NCBI RefSeq assembly: GCF_003333325.1
Contig: NZ_QOLC01000096.1
Span: 31,033-95,032 of the forward strand
Length of the DNA stretch: 64,000 nt
Reading direction: 5' to 3'
Origin: Candidatus Ulvibacter alkanivorans
GTDB taxonomy: Bacteria; Bacteroidota; Bacteroidia; Flavobacteriales; Flavobacteriaceae
Position numbers and translations under genes: made by a program. Positions within the stretch are counted from its first letter, which is position 1, and each line of letters starts with the position of its first letter. The notes beneath the pieces were generated by a model that was not told the DNA's origin, made no database searches, and saw only the letters and a list, made by a program, of their open reading frames with translations. This document shows positions 35,118 through 42,848 of this stretch, piece by piece.

Positions 35118-35348
35118 ATGTTTTATGTATATGCCTTATCAAGTATTGAGAGAAAGTATATCTATGTTGGCTTAACCAATAACCTCAATAGAAGAATCGC
35201 TCAACACAATAATGGGTATGAAAAAACCACTAAACCCTATCGCCCTTTTTCGTTGATCTTAGTCGAAGAATGTAACACCAGAAAAGAAGCACGGTTACGT
35301 GAAAAATATTGGAAATCGGGTAGCGGAAAGGAACAGTTAAAAAAATAA
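35118..35348 (+). CDS. GIY-YIG nuclease family protein, unit 1
   Basis: A 76-residue single-domain GIY-YIG protein. MFYVYALSS is the GIY-like strand, RKYIYVGLTNNLNRRIAQH the YIG-like strand with the following helix and catalytic Arg, and RKEARLREKYWKSG the helix with the catalytic Glu. Such minimal proteins are often annotated as excinuclease subunit C-like or homing endonucleases; nothing but the catalytic domain is present. The start is set by the ATG right after a terminator T-run; a longer open frame through the tRNA (from 34947) is an artefact. Expression would need read-through from tRNA-Leu. Its DNA target is unknown, but the flanking tRNA-tail repeat is an obvious candidate. Confidence 0.88.
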   Translation: MFYVYALSSIERKYIYVGLTNNLNRRIAQHNNGYEKTTKPYRPFSLILVEECNTRKEARLREKYWKSGSGKEQLKK

Positions 35349-35372
35349 ATCACACCTAATTACGCGTGTGGG

Positions 35373-35392
35373 CCTGCCTGCCGGCAGGCAGG
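35373..35392. repeat. 20-bp palindrome CCTGCCTGCCGGCAGGCAGG, unit 1
   Basis: A perfect 20-base palindrome. It is flanked on the left by GTGGG (35368-35372) and on the right by TTCGATTCCCAC, so it is placed exactly where the T stem meets the T loop in the real tRNA. The same palindrome ends unit 2 (35700-35719). Confidence 0.95.
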
Positions 35393-35417
35393 TTCGATTC
35401 CCACCCAAGGTACAGAG

Positions 35418-35444
35418 AAACTCCCCAGAAAAAGGGGAGTTTTT
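35418..35444 (+). terminator. terminator hairpin of repeat unit 2
   Basis: The same AAACTCCCC/GGGGAGTTT hairpin and T-run as in unit 1, shifted by exactly 327 bases and again abutting the nuclease ATG. Confidence 0.85.
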
Positions 35445-35675
35445 ATGTTTTATGTATATGCCTTATCAAGTATTGAGAGAAAGTATATCTATGTTGGCTT
35501 AACCAATAACCTCAATAGAAGAATCGCTCAACACAATAATGGGTATGAAAAAACCACTAAACCCTATCGCCCTTTTTCGTTGATCTTAGTCGAAGAATGT
35601 AACACCAGAAAAGAAGCACGGTTACGTGAAAAATATTGGAAATCGGGTAGCGGAAAGGAACAGTTAAAAAAATAA
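35445..35675 (+). CDS. GIY-YIG nuclease family protein, unit 2
   Basis: A 76-residue protein identical in sequence to the unit 1 nuclease, with the nucleotide sequence also apparently identical over the whole unit. It has the same GIY-YIG strands, catalytic Arg and Glu. It again begins at the end of a terminator T-run and is followed by the palindrome at 35700-35719 and another tRNA tail. Complete identity points to a recent duplication or gene conversion between units 1 and 2. An assembly duplication cannot be excluded from this sequence alone. Confidence 0.88.
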   Translation: MFYVYALSSIERKYIYVGLTNNLNRRIAQHNNGYEKTTKPYRPFSLILVEECNTRKEARLREKYWKSGSGKEQLKK

Positions 35676-35699
35676 ATCACACCTAATTACGCGTGTGGG

Positions 35700-35719
35700 C
35701 CTGCCTGCCGGCAGGCAGG
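35700..35719. repeat. 20-bp palindrome, unit 2
   Basis: An identical copy of the unit 1 palindrome, flanked in the same way by GTGGG and TTCGATTCCCAC. Confidence 0.95.
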
Positions 35720-35744
35720 TTCGATTCCCACCCAAGGTACAGAG

Positions 35745-35771
35745 AAACTCCCCAGAAAAAGGGGAGTTTTT
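35745..35771 (+). terminator. terminator hairpin of repeat unit 3
   Basis: The same hairpin and T-run as in units 1 and 2, so the RNA structure is conserved although the ORF behind it is broken. Confidence 0.85.
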
Positions 35772-36002
35772 ATGTTTTATGTGTATGCCTTATCAAGTAT
35801 TGAGAGAAAATATATCTATGTTGGCTTAACCAATAACCTCAATAGAAGAATTGCTCAACACAATAGTGGGTATGAAAAAACCACTAAACCCTATCGCCCT
35901 TTTTCGTTGATCTAAGTCGAAGAATGTAGCACCAGAAAAGAAGCACGGTTTCGTGAAAAATATTGGAAATCAGGTAGCGGAAAAGAAAAACTGAAAAAAT
36001 AA
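35772..36002 (+). pseudogene. GIY-YIG nuclease, unit 3, interrupted by a stop codon
   Basis: The same 231-base frame as in units 1 and 2, but codon 48 is TAA (35913-35915) where the others have TTA (Leu), which cuts the protein before the catalytic Glu helix. Other differences include Asn to Ser at codon 32, Leu to Phe in the EARLREK segment, and KEQLKK to KEKLKK, plus several silent changes. The frame is otherwise kept, so decay looks recent. It is the copy furthest from the tRNA. Confidence 0.9.
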
Positions 36003-36026
36003 ATCACACCTAATTACGCGTGTAGA

Positions 36027-36046
36027 CCTGCCGGCAGGCAGGCAGG
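36027..36046. repeat. slipped palindrome CCTGCCGGCAGGCAGGCAGG, unit 3
   Basis: Same length as in units 1 and 2, but with one CCTG on the left and three CAGG on the right, so its symmetry is shifted. The base of the T-stem copy before it is also changed (GTAGA instead of GTGGG). Confidence 0.9.
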
Positions 36047-36067
36047 TTCGATTCCCACCCAAGGTAC

Positions 36068-36096
36068 AAAGCTTCAGAATCTCTGAAGCTTTTTTT
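36068..36096 (+). terminator. probable original terminator of tRNA-Leu
   Basis: An 11-base perfect stem AAAGCTTCAGA/TCTGAAGCTTT with a 3-base loop and a T-run. It directly follows the last tRNA-tail copy and differs from the unit terminators, as expected for the sequence that lay behind the tRNA before the array formed. Confidence 0.88.
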
Positions 36097-36121
36097 ATGT
36101 ACTTTAGCCAAAAACCGGAAA

Positions 36122-37453
36122 ATGCGTTCGCTACTATTTTGCTTGCTTCTCATCCCAATGTATGTGTGGTCTCAACATTCAATTCAAGGCACTTTCCCTG
36201 TGGCCAAGAAATATAAATTCGTGATTCTGTATCAGGTTACGCCTACCGGGCTTAGCTATACCGCCGACACCAATATAGAAGAAGACGGGAGCTTTCAATT
36301 ACAGCTGGACGAAAATGCCGCCAAAGGTGTTTACCAATTAGTGTACAGCCTGCCACAAGAAGAATTTAATTTCGAGTTGTTCTATAATGGAGAAGAAGAT
36401 ATTTCTTTTCAGTTCACTGAAGCTGAAGGTGTCTCGTTTACAGCTTCCGAAGAAAACCAGCAATGGCGTACTTACTTTGAGAACTATCAAGCGATCCAAA
36501 AAGAGATATCTGAATTATACAAGGCTGAAACCCCTAATAAAGAAAAGATCATGGCAGCCTTCAAACGCCTAAGTCTATTACATAACCAAGCCGAACAAGA
36601 ATCGGAAGGAATGCTGGCAAATCACTTTATCAAAGCATTTAAATTCTACATACCCAAAAAATTTGAATCTCAAGAAGTTTACGGTCAAAAAGTGATCGAT
36701 CACTTTTTGGATGCGATCGATTTTAACGATACGGTGATACAAGGCACCACCTTTTTAAGTGATCTCGCCTATGGATATTTAATTGTGTCTTCTAAATTTT
36801 TAAACGAACTATACGATTACCAAGCTCCCGCAGACACCCTAGTTGCCAAAATGGATGGTGCCGACCCCGAATTTAAGAAACAGTTGCTCTTTGATATTTG
36901 GCAGCAACTGTCTATAAGTGAAGCCTTTTTACCTGCAGCAAATTACATCGCAACAACACATCTTATTCCATTGGCAAAGCAGACGAACGACACCCAACTT
37001 GCGAATCAATTATTTACATTTACCAGTCTTTCGATTGGTAGCACTGCGCCTAATTTTTCTTGGGAGACTTCTGAAATGGGTCAAAAAACAACCCAACAGC
37101 TGCACGAACTAGATAAGGCAGAAACCTACGTTTTAGTGTTTTGGAGTAGCAGCTGTTCGCATTGCCTACAGGAAATACCGATTTTACATAATTATCTTTC
37201 AGTGCTTAACGACAGTAACCTTAAGGTATTGGCCATTGGATTAGAAGAAGATGCCGAAGCATGGCAACAAGCTACCGATTCACTACCCAACTTTACAAAT
37301 GTGCTAGGGCTTAATAAATGGGATAATGAGATTGGAAATTTATACAACATCTCTGCTACCCCCACCTATTTTGTACTTGATGAAGACAAAACAATAGTGA
37401 GCAAACCGGACACCTTAGAATCCTTATTAAAAATAATTACTCCCGAAAAATAG
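36122..37453 (+). CDS. TlpA-like thioredoxin-fold protein, exported
   Basis: A 443-residue protein with a signal peptide (MRSLLFCLLLIPMYVWSQ). Residues about 20-110 resemble the DUF4369-type beta domain seen in flavobacterial TlpA-like proteins. A helical linker follows, and the C-terminal thioredoxin domain (about 310-440) has VFWSSSCSHCLQEIPIL with the redox C-S-H-C pair and a cis-Pro loop in SATPTYFVLDE. It probably acts as a periplasmic disulfide reductase for cytochrome c or other exported proteins. It begins 26 bases after the terminator at the end of the tRNA array. Confidence 0.87.
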   Translation: MRSLLFCLLLIPMYVWSQHSIQGTFPVAKKYKFVILYQVTPTGLSYTADTNIEEDGSFQLQLDENAAKGVYQLVYSLPQEEFNFELFYNGEEDISFQFTEAEGVSFTASEENQQWRTYFENYQAIQKEISELYKAETPNKEKIMAAFKRLSLLHNQAEQESEGMLANHFIKAFKFYIPKKFESQEVYGQKVIDHFLDAIDFNDTVIQGTTFLSDLAYGYLIVSSKFLNELYDYQAPADTLVAKMDGADPEFKKQLLFDIWQQLSISEAFLPAANYIATTHLIPLAKQTNDTQLANQLFTFTSLSIGSTAPNFSWETSEMGQKTTQQLHELDKAETYVLVFWSSSCSHCLQEIPILHNYLSVLNDSNLKVLAIGLEEDAEAWQQATDSLPNFTNVLGLNKWDNEIGNLYNISATPTYFVLDEDKTIVSKPDTLESLLKIITPEK

Positions 37454-37461
37454 TCTGTTTT

Positions 37462-37821
37462 CTAAAAGTGATAAAACGCATTTTTAAAATGCTCGATCTT
37501 CTCGATATGCCTATTTTTTAAGATGGCAATTATATCGAAACGAACTTCCAAGGTGAGTTCGTTTGTGAGCACATATTCATTGGCTGCTTTTACCAATAAT
37601 TTGATCTTGCCGGGAGTGACAAATTCTTGAGGGTCTCCAAAAAAGGAACTATTACGAGTTTTTACTTCCAAGATTATTAGCACACTGTTTTTTTGTGCAA
37701 TGATATCGATCTCTGCTTTTTGAAACCTATAATTGCGCGCTAATATAGAATAGCCTTGTTTCAAAAGATAGTCTACCGCAAGCTGTTCCCCTTGATGGCC
37801 CAAGTCGTTATGATTCGCCAT
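37462..37821 (-). CDS. YraN family protein (UPF0102)
   Basis: A 119-residue predicted nuclease-fold protein. GHQGEQLAVDYLLKQGYSIL is the N-terminal helix-strand, and AEIDIIAQKNSVLIILEVKTR gives the E-x-D...E-V-K pattern of the Holliday-junction resolvase/PD-(D/E)XK fold. The biological role of UPF0102 is unsettled; DNA processing is suspected. It lies 59 bases after the LD-carboxypeptidase gene in the same direction and converges with the TlpA-like gene. Confidence 0.9.
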   Translation of the reverse strand: MANHNDLGHQGEQLAVDYLLKQGYSILARNYRFQKAEIDIIAQKNSVLIILEVKTRNSSFFGDPQEFVTPGKIKLLVKAANEYVLTNELTLEVRFDIIAILKNRHIEKIEHFKNAFYHF

Positions 37822-37880
37822 TGGTCGAAATTAAGAGGGAGTCGCACGCAACCGAATGTTACTAGTGAAGGAGTGGAAAG

Positions 37881-38780
37881 TTACAAAAAATTGAGTTCAA
37901 TTCTCCGATCTGAAACCTCTAACCGAACTTCATTCCCAAATACAAGTGCACGATTATCGGTTACATGCCCGGCCGGAAAGTGAAAACAGAGCGGAAAGTC
38001 GTATTCCGATACCGCTTCGGCAACGATCATTTCTGCGGTTTTTCCGAAGGGAATCGTATTGTCGTTCATGTCACTCAATCCGCCAACCACCATGCCTGCT
38101 AAATGCTCTAACATTCCATTCCGTTTTAAATTTTGCATCATTCGATCGACATGATATAGATACTCGTCCAAATCTTCTAAAAAAAGAATCTTCCCGTGGG
38201 TCTGTATTGCAGAAGCACTCCCACAAAGTGAATACAGTATCGATAAATTCCCTCCTATTAGAGCGCCTTGGGCAGTTCCTGTCCGATTTAATTTTTCTTC
38301 GGAAGCAAAGGTTATAGGTTGTAACTTTCCGAACAGTGCTTGCTTTAGTGTCGAAACAGTAGCTTCCGATTTCTTCTCGATCTCTAATGGCATTTGGGCA
38401 TGCAAGGTGGCTATTCCGAAGGAATGAATATGTGAATGAAGCACCGTAATATCGCTATAACCTACTATCCATTTTGGATATTGTTTGAAGTTAGAAAAAT
38501 CTAACGCATCGATGATCCGCACCGTACCATATCCCCCACGAGCACACCATATCGCCTTGATCGAAGAATCGTCTAGTGCTTGCTGAAAGTCTTTAATTCG
38601 CATTTCATCGTTACCGGCAAACTGCCTATCACTTGCCGCTACGGTTTCGCCCAGCACCACATTTAAACCCCACTCTTTTAATAGATCTAGTGCGGGTTCT
38701 AATTCCTGTTTAGCGATTTTTCTTGCGGTTGACACGATAGCAACTGTATCGCCTTTTTTCAAATAAGGTGGTGTGATCAT
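37881..38780 (-). CDS. LD-carboxypeptidase (S66 family)
   Basis: A 299-residue murein tetrapeptide LD-carboxypeptidase that removes the terminal D-Ala in peptidoglycan recycling. WCARGGYGTVRIIDAL is the conserved N-domain motif, and GYSDITVLH contains the nucleophile Ser. The Glu and His of the triad are expected in LFLEDLDEYLYHVDRM and FHFPAGHV. There is no signal peptide, which fits cytoplasmic recycling. YraN follows in the same direction. Confidence 0.92.
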   Translation of the reverse strand: MITPPYLKKGDTVAIVSTARKIAKQELEPALDLLKEWGLNVVLGETVAASDRQFAGNDEMRIKDFQQALDDSSIKAIWCARGGYGTVRIIDALDFSNFKQYPKWIVGYSDITVLHSHIHSFGIATLHAQMPLEIEKKSEATVSTLKQALFGKLQPITFASEEKLNRTGTAQGALIGGNLSILYSLCGSASAIQTHGKILFLEDLDEYLYHVDRMMQNLKRNGMLEHLAGMVVGGLSDMNDNTIPFGKTAEMIVAEAVSEYDFPLCFHFPAGHVTDNRALVFGNEVRLEVSDRRIELNFL

Positions 38781-38830
38781 TCAATTTAGAATCTGCGTGA
38801 GTTATCGACACAAATTAGCACATTTATACG

Positions 38831-38838
38831 TAATTTTG
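38831..38838 (+). promoter_or_regulatory. -7 promoter box TAATTTTG for metG
   Basis: An exact TAnnTTTG match 16 bases before the ATG at 38855. Confidence 0.65.
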
Positions 38839-38854
38839 TGCTTTTCCAAAAAAT

Positions 38855-40948
38855 ATGACGCAATCTCCTAAACGATATACAATCACGGCCGCATTGCCTT
38901 ACACCAATGGTCCGGTTCATATTGGTCACTTAGCAGGTGTTTATGTGCCTGCCGATATTTACGCCCGATTTCAACGTCTGCAAGGAAAGGACGTAGCCTT
39001 TGTATGTGGCAGCGACGAGCACGGTGTGCCAATTACCATTAAGGCCAAAAAAGAAGGGATAACGCCACAACAGGTAGTAGATAAATACCACGCGATTATT
39101 AAGCAATCGTTTGAGGACTTCGGAATCACTTTCGATAATTATTCGCGAACTTCTGCTCCTATTCATCACCAAACAGCATCACAGTTCTTTAAAAAATTGT
39201 ATGAGGATGGTAAATTTGTCGAAGAAGTTACTGAACAATTATACGATGAAGACGCTCAACAATTTTTAGCCGATCGATTCGTGGTTGGAACCTGCCCCAA
39301 ATGTGGATACGAAGAAAGTTACGGAGATCAATGCGAACAGTGTGGAACTTCCCATAACGCAACCGACCTTATTAATCCCAAAAGTGCAATAAGTGGAAAC
39401 AAACCGGTGTTAAAAGAGACCAAGCATTGGTTCTTACCGTTGGATAAGTACGAAAGTTGGTTGAAAGATTGGATCGTAAAAGGACATCAAAAAGACTGGA
39501 AAACCAATGTGTACGGACAATGTAAATCGTGGATAGATGACGGTTTACGTCCTAGGGCGGTTACTCGTGACTTGGACTGGGGAATCCCCGTTCCCATTGA
39601 AGGTGCCGAAGGAAAGGTGCTGTACGTCTGGTTTGACGCACCCATTGGTTATATCTCGGCCACCAAAGAATGGGCAGAACAACAAGGAAAAGATTGGAAA
39701 CCCTATTGGAAAGCTGAGGATACAAAACTGCTTCATTTTATAGGGAAGGATAATATCGTGTTTCATTGTATTATTTTTCCAAGTATGCTAAAGGCAGACG
39801 GGAGCTATACGTTACCCGACAATGTGCCCGCAAACGAGTTTTTAAATCTCGAAGGCAACAAGATCTCAACCAGCAAGAACTGGGCGGTTTGGCTGCATGA
39901 ATATCTGGAAGATTTTCCCAATCAGCAGGACGTTTTACGCTACGTTTTAACAGCCAATGCACCAGAGACCAAGGACAATGACTTTACTTGGGCCGATTTT
40001 CAAGCTAGGAACAACAATGAGTTGGTTGCTGTCTTCGGAAACTTTATAAATCGCGTCGTAGTACTTACTCATAAATATTATAACGGAATTGCTCCGGCGG
40101 CATCAAACCTTTCCGAAGTAGATAAAGAAACACTAAAAGAATTACGCGCGTACCCGGAGGTAATTGCCAGCTCATTAGAACGCTACCGTTTTAGAGAAGC
40201 ACAAGGCAAACTCATGGATCTTGCCCGATTAGGAAACAAGTACCTAGCAGACGAAGAACCGTGGAAATCGATCAAAACCGACGAAGAACGCACCAAGACA
40301 GTCATGTATGTTGCACTTCAAATTGCGACCGCATTAAGCGTATTAAGTGAGCCTTTCTTGCCGTTTACATCAACCACCTTAAAACAAATGCTTGGGCTAA
40401 ATACGGCCCAACAAGATGACAACGGCTCAACCACTAAAAACTTAGGATGGAAGGACATCTCTCAAACCGAGGAACTACTAGCCCCGGGACACACGATCAA
40501 CAAAGCCGAATTGCTTTTCAGCAAAATAGAAGATACCCAAATACAACAACAACTGGACAAACTAAAAGCCAGTAAAAAAGCAAACGAAATGACGAATGCA
40601 ACCGTTACTCCGCAAAAGGAGACTATTCAATTTGATGACTTTACAAAACTCGATATGCGCGTAGGTACCATTGTTGAGGCCGAAAAAATGCCAAAGACCA
40701 AAAAACTAATGGTGTTAAAGGTCGATACAGGGATAGATGTTCGAACTATTGTTTCGGGAATTGCAGAAAGTTTTACTGCGGAAGAGATCGTAGGTAAACA
40801 AGTTACCGTTTTGGTTAATTTGGCACCTCGCCCCTTGCGAGGTGTAGAAAGTCAAGGAATGATACTAATGACCGAAACTCCCGACGGCAAATTACAATTC
40901 GTAAACCCGGATGAAAGTGGTGTCACCAACGGAGCCACCATTACTTAA
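38855..40948 (+). CDS. metG: methionyl-tRNA synthetase
   Basis: A 697-residue class I synthetase. [14 protein letters not shown] is the HIGH motif, NKISTSKNW the KMSKS variant, and the zinc knuckle is [18 protein letters not shown]. The anticodon-binding helical domain follows (about 390-560), and a C-terminal OB-fold tRNA-binding domain (about 590-697; [20 protein letters not shown]) makes it the long, dimerising form. All catalytic motifs are intact. Confidence 0.97.
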   Translation: MTQSPKRYTITAALPYTNGPVHIGHLAGVYVPADIYARFQRLQGKDVAFVCGSDEHGVPITIKAKKEGITPQQVVDKYHAIIKQSFEDFGITFDNYSRTSAPIHHQTASQFFKKLYEDGKFVEEVTEQLYDEDAQQFLADRFVVGTCPKCGYEESYGDQCEQCGTSHNATDLINPKSAISGNKPVLKETKHWFLPLDKYESWLKDWIVKGHQKDWKTNVYGQCKSWIDDGLRPRAVTRDLDWGIPVPIEGAEGKVLYVWFDAPIGYISATKEWAEQQGKDWKPYWKAEDTKLLHFIGKDNIVFHCIIFPSMLKADGSYTLPDNVPANEFLNLEGNKISTSKNWAVWLHEYLEDFPNQQDVLRYVLTANAPETKDNDFTWADFQARNNNELVAVFGNFINRVVVLTHKYYNGIAPAASNLSEVDKETLKELRAYPEVIASSLERYRFREAQGKLMDLARLGNKYLADEEPWKSIKTDEERTKTVMYVALQIATALSVLSEPFLPFTSTTLKQMLGLNTAQQDDNGSTTKNLGWKDISQTEELLAPGHTINKAELLFSKIEDTQIQQQLDKLKASKKANEMTNATVTPQKETIQFDDFTKLDMRVGTIVEAEKMPKTKKLMVLKVDTGIDVRTIVSGIAESFTAEEIVGKQVTVLVNLAPRPLRGVESQGMILMTETPDGKLQFVNPDESGVTNGATIT

Positions 40949-41147
40949 TTTTAATATATTGCCCGCCTCAAAAAATTGTACCTAACACAAGTGTACGAAC
41001 TTACTTATTTTACCGACTAATCGCAGTGGTCTAGAAAAGATCTTAATTTGGTATACTTCGGAAGGAACTTGTGTGAGTACTTTAGTAGTTGGTTATAAAG
41101 AATGTCCGATTTATAATAAACTAAGCGCCTTCACCTAATTTTATATT

Positions 41148-42050
41148 GTGCTTAAAGTTGCCTATCATCCCATATTTAAACACAATTTGCCATTGGGGCA
41201 TCGATTCCCAATGTCTAAATACGAACTGCTTTACCGGCAATTGCTGCATGAAGGTAGCTGTACGCTTGAAAATTTCTTTACCCCGGAAGATCCAACCGAT
41301 GCATATATCTTAGCCGTCCATACGCAAGAATATGTTACAGCGCTTCGCGAACTTTCACTGTCTAAAAGTGAAATTAGGAAAATAGGCTTTCCTCTTTCTG
41401 AAAAATTAGTTGAGCGTGAGCACCGTATTACGCAAGGTACTATTGTTGGTTGCGATTATGCGCTGCAAAATGGGATCGCAATGAACACCGCGGGTGGAAC
41501 CCATCATGCCTACACCGATCACGGAGAAGCTTTTTGCTTGTTCAACGACCAAGCTATTGGCGCGAAATATTTGCAACTGGAGGGTAAGGCTAAGAAAATA
41601 TTGATGGTCGACTTAGATGTTCATCAAGGAAATGGTACTGCCCAGATATTTAAGGACGATCCCTCGGTATTTACATTTTCCATGCATGGTGCCGGTAATT
41701 ATCCGTTTAGAAAAGAACAAAGCGATCTAGATATCGCGGTTCCCGACGGAAGCAATGATGATGCCTACTTATCGTTGTTGTATAAAACGCTTCCGAAGTT
41801 AATAGATAAAGAGCAACCCGATTTTATTTTCTATTTAAGCGGAGTTGATATTTTGGAAACCGACAAATTAGGAAAATTAAGTTGCTCGATAGCCGGATGC
41901 AAGGAACGAGATCGTTTTGCCTTACAACAGTTTAAGGATGCCGGAATACCGGTGCAAGTAAGTATGGGAGGTGGATATTCGCCTGAGATCAAAACGATCA
42001 TTGAAGCACATGCCAATACCTTTCGATTGGCGCAAGAAATTTATTTTTAA
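41148..42050 (+). CDS. histone deacetylase family protein
   Basis: A 300-residue member of the arginase/deacetylase fold (class II-like bacterial HDAC, AcuC-related). NTAGGTHHAYTDHGEAFCLF gives the catalytic His-His pair, LMVDLDVHQGNGTAQIF the zinc ligands Asp and His, and GGGYSP the C-terminal loop. It probably removes acetyl groups from proteins or small amines; the presence of an acs gene 1 kb downstream is suggestive because AcuC controls acetyl-CoA synthetase in Bacillus, but that link is inference. The start is GTG at 41148. The stop overlaps the ATG of the next small gene (TAATG). Confidence 0.9.
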   Translation: MLKVAYHPIFKHNLPLGHRFPMSKYELLYRQLLHEGSCTLENFFTPEDPTDAYILAVHTQEYVTALRELSLSKSEIRKIGFPLSEKLVEREHRITQGTIVGCDYALQNGIAMNTAGGTHHAYTDHGEAFCLFNDQAIGAKYLQLEGKAKKILMVDLDVHQGNGTAQIFKDDPSVFTFSMHGAGNYPFRKEQSDLDIAVPDGSNDDAYLSLLYKTLPKLIDKEQPDFIFYLSGVDILETDKLGKLSCSIAGCKERDRFALQQFKDAGIPVQVSMGGGYSPEIKTIIEAHANTFRLAQEIYF

Positions 42051-42226
42051 TGGGAGACAAAAAGAAAAAAGGTCTTAAAAAAGAATGCTGTGAAAAGTAT
42101 CGCAAAAAAGGCGAACACAAGCGATGCAAACGTTGTCCTTGTTTCGATCTCCCTAAAGCGGTACGAGAACAGCGTTGGGAAACACTCGGATTAGAATTAA
42201 GTGCTGATAAATCAACTAAGTCATAA
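42050..42226 (+). CDS. small cysteine-rich basic protein (58 aa), coupled to the deacetylase gene
   Basis: A 58-residue ORF whose ATG overlaps the deacetylase TAA by one base. The protein is MGDKKKKGLKKECCEKYRKK followed by a HKRCKRCPCFDLP segment and a C-terminal helix. Five cysteines (CC, then C-x2-C-x-C) could bind a metal, perhaps zinc; the first half is strongly basic. The stop-start overlap, the codon use and the terminator right behind support it as a real gene. I recall similar short proteins next to flavobacterial genes of this type but no assigned function. Confidence 0.78.
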   Translation: MGDKKKKGLKKECCEKYRKKGEHKRCKRCPCFDLPKAVREQRWETLGLELSADKSTKS

Positions 42227-42228
42227 AT

Positions 42229-42262
42229 AAAATATCCCCGCCGTAGCAGGGATATTTTTTAT
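42229..42262. terminator. bidirectional terminator between the small Cys-rich gene and ssb
   Basis: A 10-base perfect stem AAAATATCCC/GGGATATTTT with a 10-base loop and A/T runs on both sides, serving the convergent genes. Confidence 0.88.
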
Positions 42263-42276
42263 AGGGAGTAAGGTAA

Positions 42277-42612
42277 TTATTTACCTCCAAGCATGAGCAG
42301 TTCGTTACATACGATCTCGGTCACGTATCGTTTCTGCCCTTCTTTGTCTTCGTAACTTCTTGAAGTTAGCTTTCCTTCGATCGCCACTTCTTTTCCTTTG
42401 GTCACGTAGGTCTCGATTATATCTGCGGTCTTCCCCCATGCCACTACATTGTGCCATTGTGTGTCTGTGACACGTTCACCCTGTTGGTTCTTGTAGCTGT
42501 CGTTAGTAGCGACACTAAATTTTGCAAGTTTCTTTCCGGAGTCTAAATTAATGATCTCCGGGTCATTTCCTAAGTTTCCAATCAACTGTACTTTGTTTCT
42601 AAGCGTGTTCAT
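42277..42612 (-). CDS. ssb: single-stranded DNA-binding protein, short form
   Basis: A 111-residue OB-fold protein. NKVQLIGNLGNDPEI opens it, TDTQWHNVVAWGKTADII is the conserved W-H-x-V strand, and VAIEGKLTSRSYEDKEG the GxL-x-x-R strand. It ends right after the OB domain (CNELLMLGGK), so it lacks the flexible linker and acidic tip (DDDIPF-like) that recruits other proteins in canonical SSB. A second, full-length SSB elsewhere in the genome is likely. Monocistronic. Confidence 0.92.
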   Translation of the reverse strand: MNTLRNKVQLIGNLGNDPEIINLDSGKKLAKFSVATNDSYKNQQGERVTDTQWHNVVAWGKTADIIETYVTKGKEVAIEGKLTSRSYEDKEGQKRYVTEIVCNELLMLGGK

Positions 42613-42848
42613 AATTTCTAAATTTTAATGTTAAACAGTTAAGATATATTGAACCACCATGATTCAACGGTACAAACATAGAACAGGCTTCAATTACGAG
42701 TCGGTTGTTACCTACTTACTTTCGTTTATAGTTGTTTACAATCGTTTGTAATTGTTTGTTTTCGTCTAATAAAATTCGCTTACCGTAGCCAAACCGGGTC
42801 ACTGCCTATGTTTCAGAAATTAATTATCTTAGGGCAAGCCTTATATCA

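Larger units (their letters stand above)
35066..36046 (+). repeat. three tandem 327-bp units built on the tRNA-Leu 3' tail
   Basis: Units at 35066-35392, 35393-35719 and 35720-36046 repeat with an exact 327-base period. Each starts with 22 bases of the tRNA-Leu (T loop to just past the discriminator base), then holds a terminator hairpin, a 76-codon GIY-YIG ORF, a small CACAC/GTGTG hairpin and a 20-base palindrome. A fourth tRNA-tail copy at 36047-36068 closes the array and runs into the tRNA's apparent original terminator. Units 1 and 2 look identical; unit 3 carries about a dozen substitutions. The layout fits insertion at a tRNA 3' end with duplication of a 22-base target. Confidence 0.93.

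Noticed and set aside
34947-35348. A 133-codon open frame running through the tRNA-Leu into the first nuclease
   Set aside because: It begins before the tRNA and reads through the tRNA and a terminator hairpin. The repeated units show that the true gene starts at 35118, right after the T-run.
35066-36046. CRISPR array
   Set aside because: The period is 327 bases with coding sequence inside, there are no spacers of constant length, and no cas gene is near.
35004-36100. Integrated prophage or integrative element with tRNA attachment site
   Set aside because: The 22-base repeats resemble att sites, but there is no integrase, recombination directionality factor or phage gene; each unit encodes only a small GIY-YIG protein.
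40949-41147. Inverted repeat ACACAAGT/ACTTGTGT upstream of the deacetylase gene
   Set aside because: Only eight bases with a 74-base gap, easily expected by chance in A/T-rich DNA.
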